Of a stretch of DNA of 64,000 bases, positions 1-8,141 are shown piece after piece; position 1 is the first letter of the stretch; each line of letters begins with the position of its first letter. Source of the stretch: Nocardia sp. NBC_00508 (lineage in GTDB: Bacteria > Actinomycetota > Actinomycetes > Mycobacteriales > Mycobacteriaceae); contig NZ_CP107852.1 in NCBI RefSeq assembly GCF_036346875.1, forward strand, positions 7,006,001-7,070,000, given 5' to 3'. The notes beneath the pieces are model-generated. The model did not search any database, was not told the DNA's origin, and was given only the letters and a program-made list of their open reading frames with translations. The translations under genes were made by a program, and so were the position numbers.

Positions 1-126
1 GGCCCCACCACCGCCTATGCGCTCTACGAATACGTCACGACCCTCAATACTCCACCCGGCCATAGCAAATACGCCGAATACCTCCAGGGCAAGCCCGGTG
101 TCCCGCCCGCCGACGGCCCGCGTTGA
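1..126 (+). CDS. C-terminal tail of a protein related to the next gene (5' cut by window)
   Basis: An open frame enters from the left edge and ends at the TGA at 124-126, giving 41 residues. The stretch YEYVTTLNTPPGHSKYAE aligns without gaps with WKYVTTLQAPPGQSPYAH near the end of the gene at 152-901. This is therefore the tail of a paralogue standing directly upstream, a tandem duplication. Nothing catalytic is visible. The function is unknown; the neighbour suggests an exported protein with a glycine- and alanine-rich hydrophobic region. Confidence 0.6.
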   Translation, partial: GPTTAYALYEYVTTLNTPPGHSKYAEYLQGKPGVPPADGPR

Positions 127-151
127 CAGTGACAACGGAGATAACACCGAA

Positions 152-901
152 ATGAATTACCGCACAAACACTCTTGCCGCCATCGCGATGGCCGGCACCC
201 TCGCGATCGCTGTCGCGCCGGCTCAGGCCGAGCCGGCGGCACCGATCGGATACCGCGCCACAGTAGTGGGCAATTCCGTAGTCGCCACACTCGATGGCGG
301 CACCTTTGCCGTGTCAGCCGACCGGCACTCGGTCACCGTCCATGACACCGGCGGACAACCGGTCACGACCTTGCCGCTGGCCTTCCTGTTGGACGGCCGG
401 CGCGGACCGATCCACGAGCAGATCTCCGGGGACGGGCACACCCTCACGCTCACCCCTGACCGCACCGGGATCGCACTGGACCCGCCGCGTCCGGTCGCGT
501 CCCCGATGGAGAATCAACTGGCCTTCAACGATTTCGCCGACAATATGGCGAGGGGCCCCCTCATCGGCACGATCATCGGCACCGTACTCGGCGCGCTGGT
601 CGGTGCCGCCATCGGCCTCGGCTCCTGCCTCGTCGTGGGGCCGGGCTGTCTCGCCACCACCCCCGCCGCCATCCTCGCGTTCGCCGGCGCCGGTGGCGTC
701 GTCGGCACGCTCGTCCTCGGCGGAGCAGCCATGGCCGACGGTCTCTGGAAGTACGTCACCACCCTGCAGGCGCCGCCCGGCCAGAGCCCGTACGCACACC
801 AAGACGGCATGCTCGATCCGAACGGCACCGGGGTTCCCGATGCCCGCCTGCGGCTACCGAGCGGATCAGCGGGCGGGCTCGAGAGCGGCTCATCGGGCTG
901 A
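152..901 (+). CDS. Exported protein with glycine/alanine-rich hydrophobic C-terminal half, unknown function
   Basis: Codes for 249 aa. The start at 152 is preferred over an upstream in-frame ATG at 17 because it follows a GGAG ribosome site at 137-140 and opens with a typical signal peptide (hydrophobic core, then an AQA-type cleavage region near residue 25). The following ~120 residues resemble a beta-rich domain. Residues ~135-205 are a hydrophobic glycine/alanine stretch like a glycine zipper (PLIGTIIGTVLGALVGAAIG), suggesting membrane association. The tail repeats the motif of the upstream paralogue. Proteins of this layout are common, uncharacterised exported proteins in Nocardia-like genomes. 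No enzyme motif is seen. Confidence 0.7.
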   Translation: MNYRTNTLAAIAMAGTLAIAVAPAQAEPAAPIGYRATVVGNSVVATLDGGTFAVSADRHSVTVHDTGGQPVTTLPLAFLLDGRRGPIHEQISGDGHTLTLTPDRTGIALDPPRPVASPMENQLAFNDFADNMARGPLIGTIIGTVLGALVGAAIGLGSCLVVGPGCLATTPAAILAFAGAGGVVGTLVLGGAAMADGLWKYVTTLQAPPGQSPYAHQDGMLDPNGTGVPDARLRLPSGSAGGLESGSSG

Positions 902-1376
902 CCCAGGCACTCGACCGCGACAGGGCTGGCCGAGCTCGACGCACCCGACATACAGAACCTGACTGACCATCTCAGGACACTCTCGAAGAATGCGGGCGAG
1001 ATCAAGCTGGCGGCCGACGATCTCGCAGGTGCGACGGCCAGCCACGTTCTTCACGACGTTGAGCGGGATCAAGTTCAGCGCGACGGCGCTGGCTACGACT
1101 GCGCTGGCGACGAAGCACGTGTGCGCAGTGGTCGACTCCCCCTCCGGACACAGACACTACGCACACGGGTGGTTGTGGACGTGCCGGGAGCGACAGGGAC
1201 CGCTGCTGCCCGCGACGGCGGTGGCGGGAATACGATCGGCTCGGATGAGCATGCTGATGCGATGGCGTATTTCTTTGCAATTCAGGATGATCAACCCTTC
1301 GGGGTGTATTCGGTGTGGTGGCCGTCGAGGTGGTGAGCAGGGCCAGGTTCTTTGAAATGGCTCCCTCTACGGTTGG
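902..1376. other. Intergenic stretch with a possible degenerate coding remnant
   Basis: No convincing gene. The frame continuing after the stop at 899-901 reads like a helical protein for about 45 residues (around 930-1070, including LTDHLRTLSKNAGEIKLAAD), but it has no usable start and turns into low-quality sequence. It may be the remains of a gene. The rest, up to the convergent stop of the minus-strand gene at 1377, holds nothing I can name. Confidence 0.4.
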
Positions 1377-2843
1377 TTACTGTTGTGCGGTGAGGGTGTG
1401 GGCAAGTCGTGCCGCCTCGTGCGCGAGACCTGTGGGGTCTGTCGCAATGAATGTCGAGGTGCTCGCGATATTGCCCTGTGCGTACCAGGTGCGGTCGGGC
1501 CGGCCCGAGATGAGAAGCCTGCCGGTGCCGGGTTGGGTGGTCAGACCCCCGAACGGATGCCGTTCGGCGGATGCGGAGGTCAGGAGCGAACGCACCAACC
1601 CCTCGGTGGCCTGTGGCACGGTGTAGGCCGGTGGGTTGACGGCATTGATCACCACGTCGGCGGTCCATTCGGTGTCGTCGGTCACCGTGAATCCGGCGTG
1701 GGAGTGTGGCCGGATCTTCTGCAACCCTGGCCGCAGCCGTACCTGGCCGGAATCGAACAGGTGCAGCAGGATATTCGCATTGTGCGGCACCACGGGTGAA
1801 CTCAGGCAGTTGATGGTGCGGAAGTGTGCGCTGCGCAGCATCGTCTTGTCTTGCTCGCTGAATAGCGGCCACACCGCAGGCACGACGGTTCGGATGGCCC
1901 GGCCGAGCAGTCGCCGGCCCTGATGCGGGTCCGCCACCAAGGACAGCTGGCGTCGCAGACGCTGCACAGGAGGTTCGGTGTCGTTGCCGATGACCTCATC
2001 GGTCAGCGTCCGGAAATCCTGCCCCAGCTCGGAGAGTTCCTCCTTCATCAGTTCGATCAGCGTGGTGAGTGTCACCTGGCCCTGGTTTTCGCGAACTCGT
2101 TGCAACGCGTATTCGGGTGTCAGATAACGCGGCTCGTATCGGATGGGACGTTGCTGTACGGCGGGCAGTACGCCGCTTCGGGACATCAGGGTGATCGGAC
2201 CGGTGTGTCCGGTGGAGACCAGCCCGGTGACGATATCGACGGCGGTCAATCCGGTGCCGATGACGGCGACGTGCCTGTCCGCGGAGACCTCGGCCAACCT
2301 GCGGTACAGGGGGTATGGCTCATGGACGTAGCCCGGCGTGTCGGCCAGCCCATAGCTGTCGTGTGGCTGTCCGCCGCCGATGGACAGCACCGCGCGGTCC
2401 ACTTGGAATGTGCCGCCGACGGCGGTGTGCAAGGTGGCGTCGGTGTCTCGAGAGAAGCCGGTGACGCCGGAATTGACGACGCTCACCTGCCATCCGTCCT
2501 GGCGCAGGTTGGCGATGGCGATATGCGCGGTGTGTTCCAGGTATTGTCCGTATACCGCGCGCGGAACCACCGGTAGGCCAAGTCCTTCGTCGAGGTAGCG
2601 GGCGAGTTCGGGGTGTTCCTGCAACCAACGCAGGTAATGATCCAGGTCTCCGCCGCGTGCGGTCATGGCCATCGGTGGTGCATTTACTCGCACGGAGTCC
2701 TGATCGCATTGGTATGCGCGGCCGCGCCAGACGGCGGATGAGCTCTCGAACACCGTGATCTCACCCGGCTTCGCGTCCGAGTCGGCGAGCGCGTCGAGCA
2801 GGGCCACCGTAGCCATTCCCGCGCCGACGATTCCGATATGCAT
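1377..2843 (-). CDS. FAD/NAD(P)-binding protein (NAD_binding_9-type oxidoreductase)
   Basis: Codes for 488 aa. The N-terminus is a Rossmann fold, HIGIVGAGMATVALLDAL, followed by a second nucleotide-contact segment around RVNAPPMAMT, both typical of the FAD-NAD(P)-binding family loosely related to lysine/ornithine N-monooxygenases. A second glycine-rich stretch, VAVIGTGLTAVDIVTGL near residues 195-211, would bind the pyridine nucleotide. The substrate cannot be deduced. The gene is divergent from a LuxR-type regulator and shares a promoter region with a 30-bp perfect palindrome, so control by that regulator is likely (inference). Confidence 0.8.
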   Translation of the reverse strand: MHIGIVGAGMATVALLDALADSDAKPGEITVFESSSAVWRGRAYQCDQDSVRVNAPPMAMTARGGDLDHYLRWLQEHPELARYLDEGLGLPVVPRAVYGQYLEHTAHIAIANLRQDGWQVSVVNSGVTGFSRDTDATLHTAVGGTFQVDRAVLSIGGGQPHDSYGLADTPGYVHEPYPLYRRLAEVSADRHVAVIGTGLTAVDIVTGLVSTGHTGPITLMSRSGVLPAVQQRPIRYEPRYLTPEYALQRVRENQGQVTLTTLIELMKEELSELGQDFRTLTDEVIGNDTEPPVQRLRRQLSLVADPHQGRRLLGRAIRTVVPAVWPLFSEQDKTMLRSAHFRTINCLSSPVVPHNANILLHLFDSGQVRLRPGLQKIRPHSHAGFTVTDDTEWTADVVINAVNPPAYTVPQATEGLVRSLLTSASAERHPFGGLTTQPGTGRLLISGRPDRTWYAQGNIASTSTFIATDPTGLAHEAARLAHTLTAQQ

Positions 2844-2940
2844 GGTTGATCCCTCTTCTGAGTCTTGACGAACGTGCGTCGACCAGCCTTCTCGGCCGCC
2901 GGGCGAGATCCCATCCCTCGATCGGGGGGTTTCGACACGC

Positions 2941-2970
2941 CGTGCAACCCCTCACGTGAGGGGTTGCACG
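2941..2970. promoter_or_regulatory. Perfect 30-bp palindrome between divergent genes, probable operator
   Basis: Two 15-bp arms meet without spacer; the left arm reads CGTGCAACCCCTCAC and the right arm is its exact reverse complement. The site lies 30 bp before the LuxR-type gene start (3000) and about 97 bp before the oxidoreductase start (2843). The most economical reading is the binding site of the LuxR-type protein, controlling both genes. Confidence 0.65.
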
Positions 2971-2999
2971 ACTCCTCGTGTGCGGGAACCATTGCGGGC

Positions 3000-4106
3000 A
3001 TGAGCAGGTCGACCAGTGAGCCGTCGGGCGGTCTCCTGGCGGGAATCGCCGCAGCGCCCGACGCGGCGAGCCTGTTCGCCGTGACGTCGGACCGCCTGCG
3101 CCGCGCCGCACCCTTCGACGCGGCCGTATGGGTTGCCACTGATCCGATCAACGGGTTGACCACGGCGCCGGTGCGGATCGAAAACCTCCAGCAGGGTGGG
3201 TGCGGCATCTACTGGGAATCGGAATTCCTCGCCGATGCCGTCAATCCCTTTCGGCATTTGACGAAGTCTCCGGTGCCGGTTGCCGGGTTGCGGGAGGCCA
3301 CCGGTGATCGTCCGTTGTCGAGCCCGCTGTACCGAGACTTCATGCGGCCACGGGGCTTCGACGACGAACTGCGTGCCGTGTTCCGGGTCGATGGCAGGCC
3401 TTGGGGACAGCTGAGTCTGTTCCGCCAGCGCGGTCGAGCGCCGTTCCGGGCCGAGGAGATGGCAGTGGTCGGCTCGTTGTCGAGTCCGATGGCGCAGCGG
3501 CTACGCTCGTACGCCCAATCCACGGCGCCGCCGCGACGGCCCTCCGATACGCCGGGAATGCTGCTTTTCGACCGTGCGGGAAACCTGACGTCGATCAATG
3601 ACGAGGCCCGCCGCTTCCTCGCCGAGATGCCGCCGGGCCCTCGCGCGGCGACGCCGTCCGGTATCGACCTGCCCCTGCCAGTGTGGATTCGTAGCACCGT
3701 CGGTCGTGCGCGCGAGACGGGTGGGAATGCGCGAATCCGAATGCGCGCGCTCACCGGCGGGTGGCTGGTATGTCATGCCTCGTGCCTGCGCGGTGCCGAT
3801 GACACCGAGGAGATGACCGCGATGACGATCGGACCCGCGCCGGTCTCGGAGATCGCCACGCTGGTTATCGCCGCCTACGAGCTGACACCCCGGGAGCGCG
3901 AAGTGACCGAACTGATCGTGCGCGGGCTGTCCACCGCTGAGATCGCGAGCCGATTGTTCCTGTCGCCGCACACGGTCCGAGACCATGTGAAGGCGATTTT
4001 CGAGAAGGTTGCCGTAGCGAGTCGGGGTGAGCTGGTCGCGAAGCTCTACACCGAGCACTACGAGCCGCTCGTGGCGCCTGAAAGCGCCCGCGTCCGCTAC
4101 CCGTAG
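3000..4106 (+). CDS. LuxR-family transcriptional regulator with GAF/PAS-like N-terminal region
   Basis: Codes for 368 aa. The C-terminal ~60 residues are a LuxR/FixJ helix-turn-helix: LTPREREVTELIVRGLSTAE, then IASRLFLSPHTVRDHVKAIF. The N-terminal ~250 residues have no receiver Asp pattern and look like a GAF/PAS-type sensor. A longer frame starts at 2865, but ATG 3000 is chosen because the upstream extension would translate the 2941-2970 palindrome and reads poorly. The gene is divergent from the FAD oxidoreductase, its probable target. The effector is unknown. Confidence 0.8.
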   Translation: MSRSTSEPSGGLLAGIAAAPDAASLFAVTSDRLRRAAPFDAAVWVATDPINGLTTAPVRIENLQQGGCGIYWESEFLADAVNPFRHLTKSPVPVAGLREATGDRPLSSPLYRDFMRPRGFDDELRAVFRVDGRPWGQLSLFRQRGRAPFRAEEMAVVGSLSSPMAQRLRSYAQSTAPPRRPSDTPGMLLFDRAGNLTSINDEARRFLAEMPPGPRAATPSGIDLPLPVWIRSTVGRARETGGNARIRMRALTGGWLVCHASCLRGADDTEEMTAMTIGPAPVSEIATLVIAAYELTPREREVTELIVRGLSTAEIASRLFLSPHTVRDHVKAIFEKVAVASRGELVAKLYTEHYEPLVAPESARVRYP

Positions 4107-4232
4107 CAAACATCGGGTCAAAGCGCCCCGGAAGTAGCGGGTCGGCAAGTCCCGTCGAGCAGGACCTCAGGCGACGCAGAGGATTCGGCGATATCGACTA
4201 CCGCGCATGCGACGTGCCTCTACGGGAGCAGG

Positions 4233-4667
4233 TCATGAACTCGACTCGGTTCGTTGGGGTGGATCCGTGATAGGCGTGTTCTGAGCCCCCGCCAGCCACC
4301 ATCCGCCATCCTTCTCGACCAGGACGTACATGGCGATCTCGGAGAACCCGCCCGCTTCGGCGGCGAGCCTGCAGATCTGGGTTAGCACGACCCCTGGCGC
4401 GGGCGAAGTCGCGCCGACGACTTCGAAGTGTGACCGCGGCGCAACCTGTGCGGCCATCAAGCGGCGGTGTATGGCGTTCAATTCGGAGTAGCCGGTTACT
4501 GACGCACCATACGGACTGCCCCACACCACGTCTGCCGCGAAAGCAGCATCGTATCCGTCTGCGTCGCCTGCTGCGCCTGACTGTTGCAGCCCTTCGGCGA
4601 ACCGTGCGGCCACCTCGTGGGCCGTGGTAGCGCGCGATGGATCACCGAGTATAGGTCGGGTTTGCAT
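4233..4667 (-). CDS. SgcJ/EcaC-type SnoaL-like protein
   Basis: Codes for 144 aa, the usual size for this NTF2/SnoaL-fold family (about 125-150 aa). Matching features are the N-terminal helix (ARFAEGLQQSGAAGDADGYD), the AADVVWGSPYG segment, GYSELNAIHRRLM, and the final strand YVLVEKDGGWWLAGAQNT. Family members are small dimeric proteins sometimes found in biosynthetic clusters, usually without a proven reaction. It stands alone on the minus strand next to an old-yellow-enzyme fragment and an FMN reductase, so a redox link is possible but unproven. Confidence 0.75.
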   Translation of the reverse strand: MQTRPILGDPSRATTAHEVAARFAEGLQQSGAAGDADGYDAAFAADVVWGSPYGASVTGYSELNAIHRRLMAAQVAPRSHFEVVGATSPAPGVVLTQICRLAAEAGGFSEIAMYVLVEKDGGWWLAGAQNTPITDPPQRTESSS

Positions 4668-4765
4668 TTTCCTTGCTCCAATCCTTCAGTGATCAGTTAC
4701 ATATGCACTGCGCCGCCTGCGCGGACGGGATCATCGGCCTGCGGTCGGGCAGGCGGCGATACAGC

Positions 4766-4948
4766 TCAGTGGAGACTGCCGATGAGGCCCGCGTGGAAGG
4801 GGGTGAGTTCGTCGATGCGGTCGGCGAGGACCTTCGCCAGCCACTGGGGATCTCCCAGCAGGGCCCTGCCGACAGCTACGAGGTCGAACTCGTCGCGCTC
4901 CATGCGGTCGGGCTCGCCGATGTCCGTGACCTTATGTGGCGACCACAT
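4766..4948 (-). pseudogene. C-terminal fragment of an NADH:flavin oxidoreductase (old yellow enzyme family)
   Basis: About 45 residues ending at the stop 4766-4768 match the very end of actinobacterial old yellow enzymes (RDEFDLVAVGRALLGDPQWL, then a DELTPF segment). The complete enzyme is about 350-400 aa; the FMN-binding barrel strands and catalytic residues are absent. Upstream sequence to 5107 gives only short pieces in shifting frames. This is a decayed gene. Confidence 0.65.
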
Positions 4949-5107
4949 CGTCGAAATTCGCCTGGGTAGGGGGTCCGGGGACGGCAGTGGCCGAGGTCGC
5001 CCAGAATCGGGGAAGCTCGGTGTGAGGATCTGTTGTCCGCCGAGCGCCGCGAGGAAGGAGCGCGGGAGTATCGGGCGGTCGGTCGGTCATCGCGCTGTGG
5101 CGCCATC

Positions 5108-5707
5108 TCAGACGGCGTACGGGCGGACGCGTCTGGCCTCGCGCAGGGACTGCCCCCACCAGGTGAGCTGGTCGAGCATGGCCTTTGCTGCCACGTTGCA
5201 CCCGGGGTCGGCCGGCTTGCCGTCGGCACCAAAGACCGCACCGTAGTTGTGGAAGCTGACGGTGTTGCGGATGGTGACCGCGTGGAGTTCCGCGAGCACG
5301 ATACGAAGCTGCTCAACCGCGCGCAGCCCGCCGGCGAGTCCACCGTAGGAGACGAAGCCGACCGGCTTGGCGTGCCACTGCTCGTTGTGCCAATCGAGGG
5401 CGTTCTTCAGTGACGCGGGGAAGCTGTGGTTGTACTCGGGCGTGACGATCACGAAGGCATCAGCCTGAGCCAGTCGCGGCGACACCGCGCCCAGCTGTGC
5501 CACGACCTCGTCGGAAGGAGCCTGCCCGAACGCCGGGAAAACGGTCGGCAAGGGCGTCTCGACGAGGTCGATCAGGTCGGCGGCCATGTCTTCGCGCTGA
5601 GCGATGTGTCCGGCGATCCAGTCGGCGACGACCGGACCGAACCGCCCGTCCCGGGTGCTGCCGATGATCACTGCGGTGCGGAGAATGTCGTCGGTCAGGT
5701 CAGCCAT
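5108..5707 (-). CDS. NADPH-dependent FMN reductase family protein
   Basis: Codes for 199 aa with a flavodoxin-like fold. The phosphate-binding loop IIGSTRDGRFGPVVADWI lies at residues ~14-31, and the flavin-contact segment TPEYNHSFPASLKNALDW with following SYGGLAGG is diagnostic of the family. Members reduce free FMN, quinones or azo compounds with NAD(P)H in the cytosol. The gene is divergent from a TetR regulator with an 11-bp-arm inverted repeat between them, so repression by that TetR protein is likely. Confidence 0.85.
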   Translation of the reverse strand: MADLTDDILRTAVIIGSTRDGRFGPVVADWIAGHIAQREDMAADLIDLVETPLPTVFPAFGQAPSDEVVAQLGAVSPRLAQADAFVIVTPEYNHSFPASLKNALDWHNEQWHAKPVGFVSYGGLAGGLRAVEQLRIVLAELHAVTIRNTVSFHNYGAVFGADGKPADPGCNVAAKAMLDQLTWWGQSLREARRVRPYAV

Positions 5708-5746
5708 GAGAACCCCTCGACAATGTGTACGCTGTATCCATAACGT

Positions 5747-5774
5747 ACAACGTACACATCGAAGTGTACGTTGT
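5747..5774. promoter_or_regulatory. Inverted repeat between FMN reductase and TetR genes, probable TetR operator
   Basis: Arms ACAACGTACAC (5747-5757) and GTGTACGTTGT (5764-5774) are perfect reverse complements with a 6-bp spacer. The decamer GTACGCTGTA occurs on either side (5727-5736 and 5784-5793), suggesting additional half sites. The position between the two divergent starts fits a TetR operator controlling both. Confidence 0.65.
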
Positions 5775-5825
5775 CCACCTCCGGTACGCTGTACACGGCG
5801 TCATTCGGCGGAAGGAACCCAAGCG

Positions 5826-6563
5826 ATGGCCTACCAGGAGAGACAGTCAGCGAGCGAGGACAAGGACCCCGTATCCGTGTGGGAGCGCCTCGAACGACCG
5901 GAGCCGGCTCCCCGCACCACCCTCACTCCCCGGCGGATCGCCGAGGTCGCCGTCGCCATCGCCGACGCCGAGGGGCTCGACGCGGTCACGATGCGCCGCC
6001 TGGCCACCGAACTCGGAGTCGCCCCCATGGCCGCGTACCGCTACGTCACCGGCAAGGACGAGCTACTCGAGCTGATGGTCGACTTCGTCTACGCGGAGCT
6101 GGATTTGCTCGACGGCAAGGACGGCTGGCGCGCGACCATGCGGTCCGTCGCCCTGCGCATCAGGGAGGTCCTGCTGCAGCACTCGTGGGTGACGCGGGCG
6201 GCGTGCGGCGCGCCGACCCCGAACCAGTTGGCCGTGCCGGAGGCGGCCCTCGTCGCACTCGACGGCCTCGGGCTCGACGTGGACACCGCCATGGCGGTCT
6301 TCAGCACCGTCACCGCCTATGTACACGGCGCGGTCGACTCCGAGGTCAGGCTGAGTCAGATGCTCCACGTGCGCGGCTGGTCCACCCGCAAGGAGGCCCG
6401 CGCGGGACTGGCCACACAGATGACCTGGCTCATGAACACTGGCCGTTATCCGATGTACGCACGCTATATCCACGAGGCCGACCGCAAGGACGACGTGCAG
6501 TGGCAGTTCGAGATCGGTCTGGACTCTGTCCTCGATGGCATCGCGGTGCGCCTGGCGATCTGA
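5826..6563 (+). CDS. TetR/AcrR-family regulator with TetR_C-type ligand domain
   Basis: Codes for 245 aa. The start at 5826 follows GGAAGG at 5811-5816. The DNA-binding domain follows a ~40-residue N-terminal extension: LTPRRIAEVAVAIADAEGLD, then MRRLATELGVAPMAAYRYVT, a classic TetR helix-turn-helix. The C-terminal domain with the motif LEALGLD-like LVALDGLGLDVDTAM resembles the TetR_C class that binds drug-like ligands. It is divergent from the FMN reductase. The ligand is unknown. Confidence 0.85.
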   Translation: MAYQERQSASEDKDPVSVWERLERPEPAPRTTLTPRRIAEVAVAIADAEGLDAVTMRRLATELGVAPMAAYRYVTGKDELLELMVDFVYAELDLLDGKDGWRATMRSVALRIREVLLQHSWVTRAACGAPTPNQLAVPEAALVALDGLGLDVDTAMAVFSTVTAYVHGAVDSEVRLSQMLHVRGWSTRKEARAGLATQMTWLMNTGRYPMYARYIHEADRKDDVQWQFEIGLDSVLDGIAVRLAI

Positions 6564-6692
6564 GTGCATCTCGGGACCGGTCGGCGCAGACGGTACCCGC
6601 TACGGAGAAACACACGTAGCGCCGTCTTGGCTTGTCCCAATAGGGGTCCCCGGTAGTAGTCATGGTGCTCCCATTAATTCAGCATTTTCTGG

Positions 6693-6713
6693 ATACAGAT
6701 TCTGATGTATATT
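6693..6713 (+). promoter_or_regulatory. ArsR/CmtR-type operator overlapping a leaderless promoter
   Basis: ATACA (6693-6697) and TGTAT (6706-6710) form an inverted repeat. A -10-like TATATT at 6708-6713 overlaps its right arm and lies 6 bp before the GTG at 6720, the spacing of leaderless actinobacterial transcripts. Occupancy by the regulator would block this promoter. Confidence 0.45.
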
Positions 6714-6719
6714 AGCGGT

Positions 6720-7055
6720 GTGGAAACCTTGCCGGTACTGCACACCGACGCCCTGGCCCGGTTCGGGCACGCGCTGTCGGACCCAACCCGCACCCAGATC
6801 CTGCTGAGCCTGCGCCGGGCACCGGGGTATCCCTCGGATCTGGCCGAGCAGATCGGGGTCTCGCGCCAGATCCTGTCCAACCACCTGGCGTGCCTGCGAG
6901 GGTGCGGACTGGTCGTCGCGGTCCCCGAGGGACGCCGCGCCCGCTACGAGCTGGCCGACGCCCGCATCGCGGCCGCGCTCGAGGATCTGCTCGGGTTGGT
7001 GCTCGCGGTCGATCCGGCATGCTGCCCGGCCGCGGACGCCGACGGCTGCTGCTGA
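6720..7055 (+). CDS. ArsR-family metal sensor, CmtR-like
   Basis: Codes for 111 aa. The winged helix closely resembles Mycobacterium tuberculosis CmtR, a Cd(II)/Pb(II)-responsive repressor: SNHLACLRGCGLVVA corresponds to the CmtR recognition helix, with Cys58 and Cys62 at its metal-binding cysteines. The third CmtR cysteine has counterparts in a C-terminal cluster (Cys101, Cys102, Cys110, Cys111). GTG 6720 is chosen over ATG 6705, which lies within the operator and before the likely -10. The stop overlaps the start of the CDF transporter (TGATG), so the two are translationally coupled. Cd/Pb sensing is inferred from the family. Confidence 0.8.
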   Translation: METLPVLHTDALARFGHALSDPTRTQILLSLRRAPGYPSDLAEQIGVSRQILSNHLACLRGCGLVVAVPEGRRARYELADARIAAALEDLLGLVLAVDPACCPAADADGCC

Positions 7056-7765
7056 TGGCCTCGCTCGGGATGCCCTCGACGCCGTCGGCGGTGACGGTCG
7101 GTCCTAGCTCGGACCGCAAAGCCGTGCTGGCGCGGCGGATTCGCTGGTTCGTCGCTGCGACCATCTCCTACAACGTCATCGAGGCGGTCATCGCCTTGAC
7201 CGAGGGCACGCGCGTGTCCTCGACCGCACTGATCGGGTTCGGCCTGGACTCGGTCATCGAGGTGTCCTCCGCGGCGGCGGTGGCGTGGCAGTTCGCCGGC
7301 CGCGATCCCGAGAAGCGGGAGAAGATCGCACTGCGGATCATCGCGTTCTCCTTCTTCGCCCTCGCCACCTACGTCACCATCGACTCCATCCGCGCCCTGC
7401 TCGGCATCGGCGAGGCCCAGCATTCCCCCATCGGCATCGGGTTGGCCGCCGCGAGCCTGGTGATCATGCCGGTGCTGTCCTGGGCGCAGCGCCGCGCCGG
7501 ACGTGAACTCGGCTCCGCCTCCGCAGTCGCCGATTCCAAGCAGACCCTGCTGTGCACCTACCTGTCGGCGGTGCTGCTGGTCGGGTTGCTGCTCAACAGC
7601 CTGTTCGGCTGGTCCTGGGCCGACCCGATCGCCGCGCTCGTCATCGCCGTCATCGCCGTGAAGGAAGGCCTCAACGCCTGGAAAGGCGACACCTGCTGCC
7701 CCGTCCCGGCCGCACTCGCCACCACCGAACGCAGCACCGGTCACGACTGCGACTGCTGCGACTGA
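7055..7765 (+). CDS. Cation efflux protein (CDF-like) with Cys-rich tail
   Basis: Codes for 236 aa with about six hydrophobic helices. The start ATG overlaps the stop of the metal sensor. The transmembrane motif ALIGFGLDSVIEVSSAA carries the Asp of CDF site A, and SKQTLLCTYLSAVLLVG plus WSWADPIAALVIAVIA match the second half of the family fold. The usual cytoplasmic CDF domain is absent; instead the protein ends in a cysteine-rich tail (DTCCP and HDCDCCD). Together with the CmtR-like sensor this suggests export of a soft metal such as Cd, Pb or Hg. The metal is inference. Confidence 0.8.
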   Translation: MASLGMPSTPSAVTVGPSSDRKAVLARRIRWFVAATISYNVIEAVIALTEGTRVSSTALIGFGLDSVIEVSSAAAVAWQFAGRDPEKREKIALRIIAFSFFALATYVTIDSIRALLGIGEAQHSPIGIGLAAASLVIMPVLSWAQRRAGRELGSASAVADSKQTLLCTYLSAVLLVGLLLNSLFGWSWADPIAALVIAVIAVKEGLNAWKGDTCCPVPAALATTERSTGHDCDCCD

Positions 7766-7790
7766 CCACCCCGTACTGAAAGGCCTTGCC

Positions 7791-8141
7791 ATGCCACGCA
7801 TCCCGCACGCCGCCCGCATCCGCTACCAGCAGGAGATGGCGGCCGCGAAGACCGCGGCTGCCGACGAGGAGCGGTGGGCCCACCTCGAACGCGCGCACAT
7901 CCTGTCCCAGCCCGACCCGTGGCTGCACACCCGCAACCACGTCGCCATGTTCGCTCTGGCCGTGCGCCAGCGCGACCGGCGCGAAGCCCTCGGACAGATC
8001 ATCCGGATCATCGTCGCCGCACCCGGCTCCCTGACCGGGCACTCCCCGGAAGGCAACACCGGCCGCGCCCACGTCCGCCTGCGCCAAACGATGCCCACCC
8101 CACCGGATCTGGCCGCCCTCCTGCACCCGGCCACGGCCTGA
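7791..8141 (+). CDS. DUF3703 family protein in the metal operon
   Basis: Codes for 116 aa. WAHLERAHILSQPDPWLHTR, the HVAMFALAVRQRD segment and the PEGNTGRAHV motif are the conserved core of DUF3703. These small His-containing cytosolic proteins are regularly found beside heavy-metal transporters. It lies 25 bp downstream of the CDF-like gene in the same direction and is very probably cotranscribed. The molecular role is unknown; a metal-handling part is suggested only by context. Confidence 0.75.
   Translation: MPRIPHAARIRYQQEMAAAKTAAADEERWAHLERAHILSQPDPWLHTRNHVAMFALAVRQRDRREALGQIIRIIVAAPGSLTGHSPEGNTGRAHVRLRQTMPTPPDLAALLHPATA

Noticed and set aside
1377..2843. Siderophore-type lysine/ornithine N-monooxygenase
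   Set aside because: Only the general FAD/NAD(P) motifs match; no siderophore genes lie nearby.
2865..2999. Upstream extension of the LuxR-type gene
   Set aside because: It would translate the perfect palindrome, and its sequence is not protein-like.
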